From: Larus michahellis
Taxonomy: Eukaryota; Chordata; Aves; Charadriiformes; Laridae
NCBI RefSeq assembly: GCF_964199755.1
Contig: NC_133899.1
Coordinates: forward strand, 4,030,001-4,094,000
Reading direction: 5' to 3'
Length of the DNA: 64,000 nt
Shown here: positions 61,764-64,000 of the stretch, one piece after another
How positions within the stretch are numbered: the stretch's first letter is position 1
Layout: each line of letters begins with the position of its first letter
Made by a program: the position numbers and the translations under genes
The notes under the pieces: generated by a model
What the model saw: the letters and a program-made list of their open reading frames with translations, nothing else
The model's database searches: none
What the model was told of the DNA's origin: nothing

Positions 61764-64000
61764 AGACATGTTTAGGAGGCCATTGTGGCCATCAGGGAGA
61801 AAAAGGCTTGGTGCACAGAGATGAAGTCATGGTTTGAGCATGGGAGACAGCAAGGCTGCTCTGAGCCATAGCAGGCTGCAACATGCGAACAGCAAATTCT
61901 CACTCCGAGGAGTAAGTGGGCCTTTGCAGAATAGAAAATAGCTGAACCAGACAACCCTGTCCACGCAGACCGGCGCACGGAAACTGCCAGCGTGCTCTCC
62001 CTGTGTTTTTATAGACTGCTGCCCCAAAGAGCGCGTAATGCCAGATTACTGGCTGGTGTTAAGTAGGCTCTGCTGTACAGACCCCTGGGGTGATCTAATC
62101 TCTCCACTTTGAGTTGTTGCAGATATTTAGCAACAAGGCACCGGATGAGCGGCAGAGAGGGGTGAAGGGGGGATGCAAGATATTTTGTGCACGACGGTAT
62201 GAGTCTAGCTCAGTTCAGAGCTCCACGCCACAGCACAAAAAGGGACATTGTTCAGTCGCCGTCAATACACGAGCTATAAGCTCTATTCCAGGCGTGACGA
62301 CAGCGGCTCATTTGCTTGCCTCGTCCCCAGCGGATGCATTCCCACTTACTCCTGGCACTGCATCTCCTACAGTCCTGGTGGTGCTTGGGTGGGGGCTGAA
62401 AGAAGGGAACTGGGGGATCTCGCACAGATTTCCCCAGTCTGGAACCATGGGCTTGTGGAAGCGGAAGGTATCTGTTACTGAGCTATGAAGTGAGACCTCC
62501 TCTGCCCTCAAATCTCACGCTTTTGGGACCTCTTTGTTGTATACTGGGGGCAATGTGTTAATGCAGTCCTCATCTAAGTCTTGGCTTTATAGCCCAGTGA
62601 GGCAAACACTGAAAGACATGGTTTAATTAGAATCATAGAATGGTTTTGCAGCATGATGAACTACATATTGCTTGGTGGGAATGAGTGCAATAAAAAACCA
62701 CTCACAGCCCACTCGAGCCTTAATCCCTGGAGTGGTACAGCCTTTCCTAGTGTGATTTGCACCTATGCTGGCAATCCATCCACTAAAAACGTGGTCTCTT
62801 CAGCCTTCACAGACATCTGTTTCTGGCTTGGAGTAGCTCCCTTTGCTCCTCTTATGACGCCTGATTGATTTGTGTAAGTTTATCAGGGCTGGGAAACAAA
62901 GAGAAACCTTCCAAGATATTTCACCTTTCTCCCTCCCTCCCCCATCAAAATGTCCAATAAGGTTTTTCATTAACCTTAAGACATCTTCAGAATGAAAGCA
63001 CATTTCCATGTAAATGCAGCTGAAGGGGAACAAACAGCATCTGTTCTGCAAATATTAAATGCGGGCAGTAGATGAATAGACTTATCTCCTTTATCATGAT
63101 TAGCCACATTTCTGCCTTGTAATTTTGGCCTATCACTCAACAGAAACTGTAATCAGGATGTAATACATCCTATTGGCAAATTACAGCAATGCAGCTGTTC
63201 AAGGCAGCAGCTGAAGCCTTTGGCAATTTAAACTAGGTTTTATTACACCCAGGGCAAGACTCCAGTAAGTATATTAGTGACCTGATTTAAAAATAATAAA
63301 GAGTTGAATCTTGTCCCACTGAAGTTAATTCTGATGTCGGTTTTCATGGGAGAAAGTGTTTTGCCAAAATCAGAAATCAAACAGGTCTCAGAGGTGTCCT
63401 CAGCAGAAGGCAAGGCTCTGAGAGCAAAGGAGCTGTGGTGAGATCGCCCCTATGCGAAGGTGTGAATGCTGCCTTCTCACATTGATTTCTAGGTTACTAT
63501 GCACCAGGAGAAGTTTCATGTGAGGAAACTCATATGAAATCTGACTACAGAACACAGGGCTCAGAAAAGACTTAAAATGTGCTATGACAAAGCCTGAATT
63601 CTCAGGTCTCTTCCATCTAGACATAACAAGGAAGGGTGTGTTATCATAACAAAAAGCACAAAAAGTGTATTTAACTTAAAATTTCAATGTTTCAATTTTG
63701 ACAAGTTCCAAACAAACAAACCAAAAAAAGCCAGCACAATTCTAGAGAGCAGGAATCCTGCAAAACCTCCTAAAGTTTTGTGCAAAAATTACTAGCACTT
63801 TTTCAGAAAAAGAACCATAATTCTCTATCGTAAAATGATACACGTTATAAAGTGACAAATTATTCTGTTATCTGTAGGCTAGTAAAAGCATTTGAAAATA
63901 ACTGGTAAGAATAGAGAGAAGCACTATATTCTAGATGAAAAGTGACTCTTGTCTATTTTGCAATGAAAGGGTTTCAGTACCCTTATCAAAGTATCAGTAT

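Larger units (their letters stand above)
58546..64000. other. Intergenic downstream of COTL1
   Basis: No gene recognised. I looked for exons of MEAK7/TLDC1, the next human gene on this side as I recall, and saw none. Contents: a perfect hairpin at 61020-61045, a CpG-rich patch at about 61320-61490, an 18-C run at 61746-61763, and an 18-base CR1-like scrap (AGAATCATAGAATGGTTT) at 62630-62647. Confidence 0.6.

Noticed and set aside
62630..62647. CR1-like AGAATCATAGAATGGTTT scrap
   Set aside because: Only 18 bases match the CR1 terminus and the following sequence does not continue, so it is too short to call.
58546..64000. Exons of the next human neighbour (MEAK7/TLDC1)
   Set aside because: No segment matched the parts of that protein I could recall; it probably lies beyond the window.

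Overview
The window is vertebrate nuclear DNA, most likely from a bird. Its genes are split by GT-AG introns, three CpG-rich promoters stand in AT-richer DNA, and the only clear dispersed repeats are CR1 LINE 3' ends (one ends in repeated ATTCTATG), which are typical of avian genomes. I see no prokaryotic operons, phage, CRISPR arrays, tRNA or rRNA genes.

Three genes are identified with confidence, in an order that matches the human 16q24.1 neighbourhood as I recall it. (1) USP10 (minus strand): only its CpG-island promoter, 5' UTR and 7-codon first coding exon (11115-11135) are present. Bases 1-11114 belong to its first intron. (2) KLHL36 (minus strand): complete, with a non-coding exon ending near 31916 and four coding exons (31626-31567, 27724-26651, 25776-25619, 19285-18730) giving 615 residues with BTB, BACK and six kelch repeats. 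A long 3' UTR probably ends near 15.88 kb. (3) COTL1 (plus strand): complete, with four coding exons (36844-36920, 37294-37376, 47478-47635, 57179-57289) giving 142 residues with one ADF-homology domain. KLHL36 and COTL1 are divergent, about 4.3 kb apart. KLHL36 and USP10 lie head to tail on the minus strand.

Region by region: 0-11.1 kb is USP10 intron. 10.8-11.6 kb is its promoter island. 11.7-12.06 kb is a CR1 element. 12.1-15.9 kb is intergenic, with a set of exon-like segments on the plus strand that may be an unrecognised small gene. 15.9-32 kb is KLHL36. 32-36 kb is intergenic with a 0.7-kb CR1. 36.1-58.5 kb is COTL1. 58.5-64 kb is intergenic with nothing recognisable except a small CpG-rich patch.

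The most unusual structure is COTL1 intron 1. It is only 373 bp long and almost all of it is a minisatellite whose unit is a copy of the intron's own 3' splice site plus the first bases of exon 2. The two copies nearest the real site are in frame and open, so their use would add 16 or 32 residues. Other observations are a possible overlapping uORF on KLHL36, a short uORF in a YY1/NRF1-type USP10 promoter, a G14 tract just after the KLHL36 stop codon, and several perfect short hairpins. The genes are functionally independent: a deubiquitinase, a cullin-3 adaptor and an actin-binding protein.
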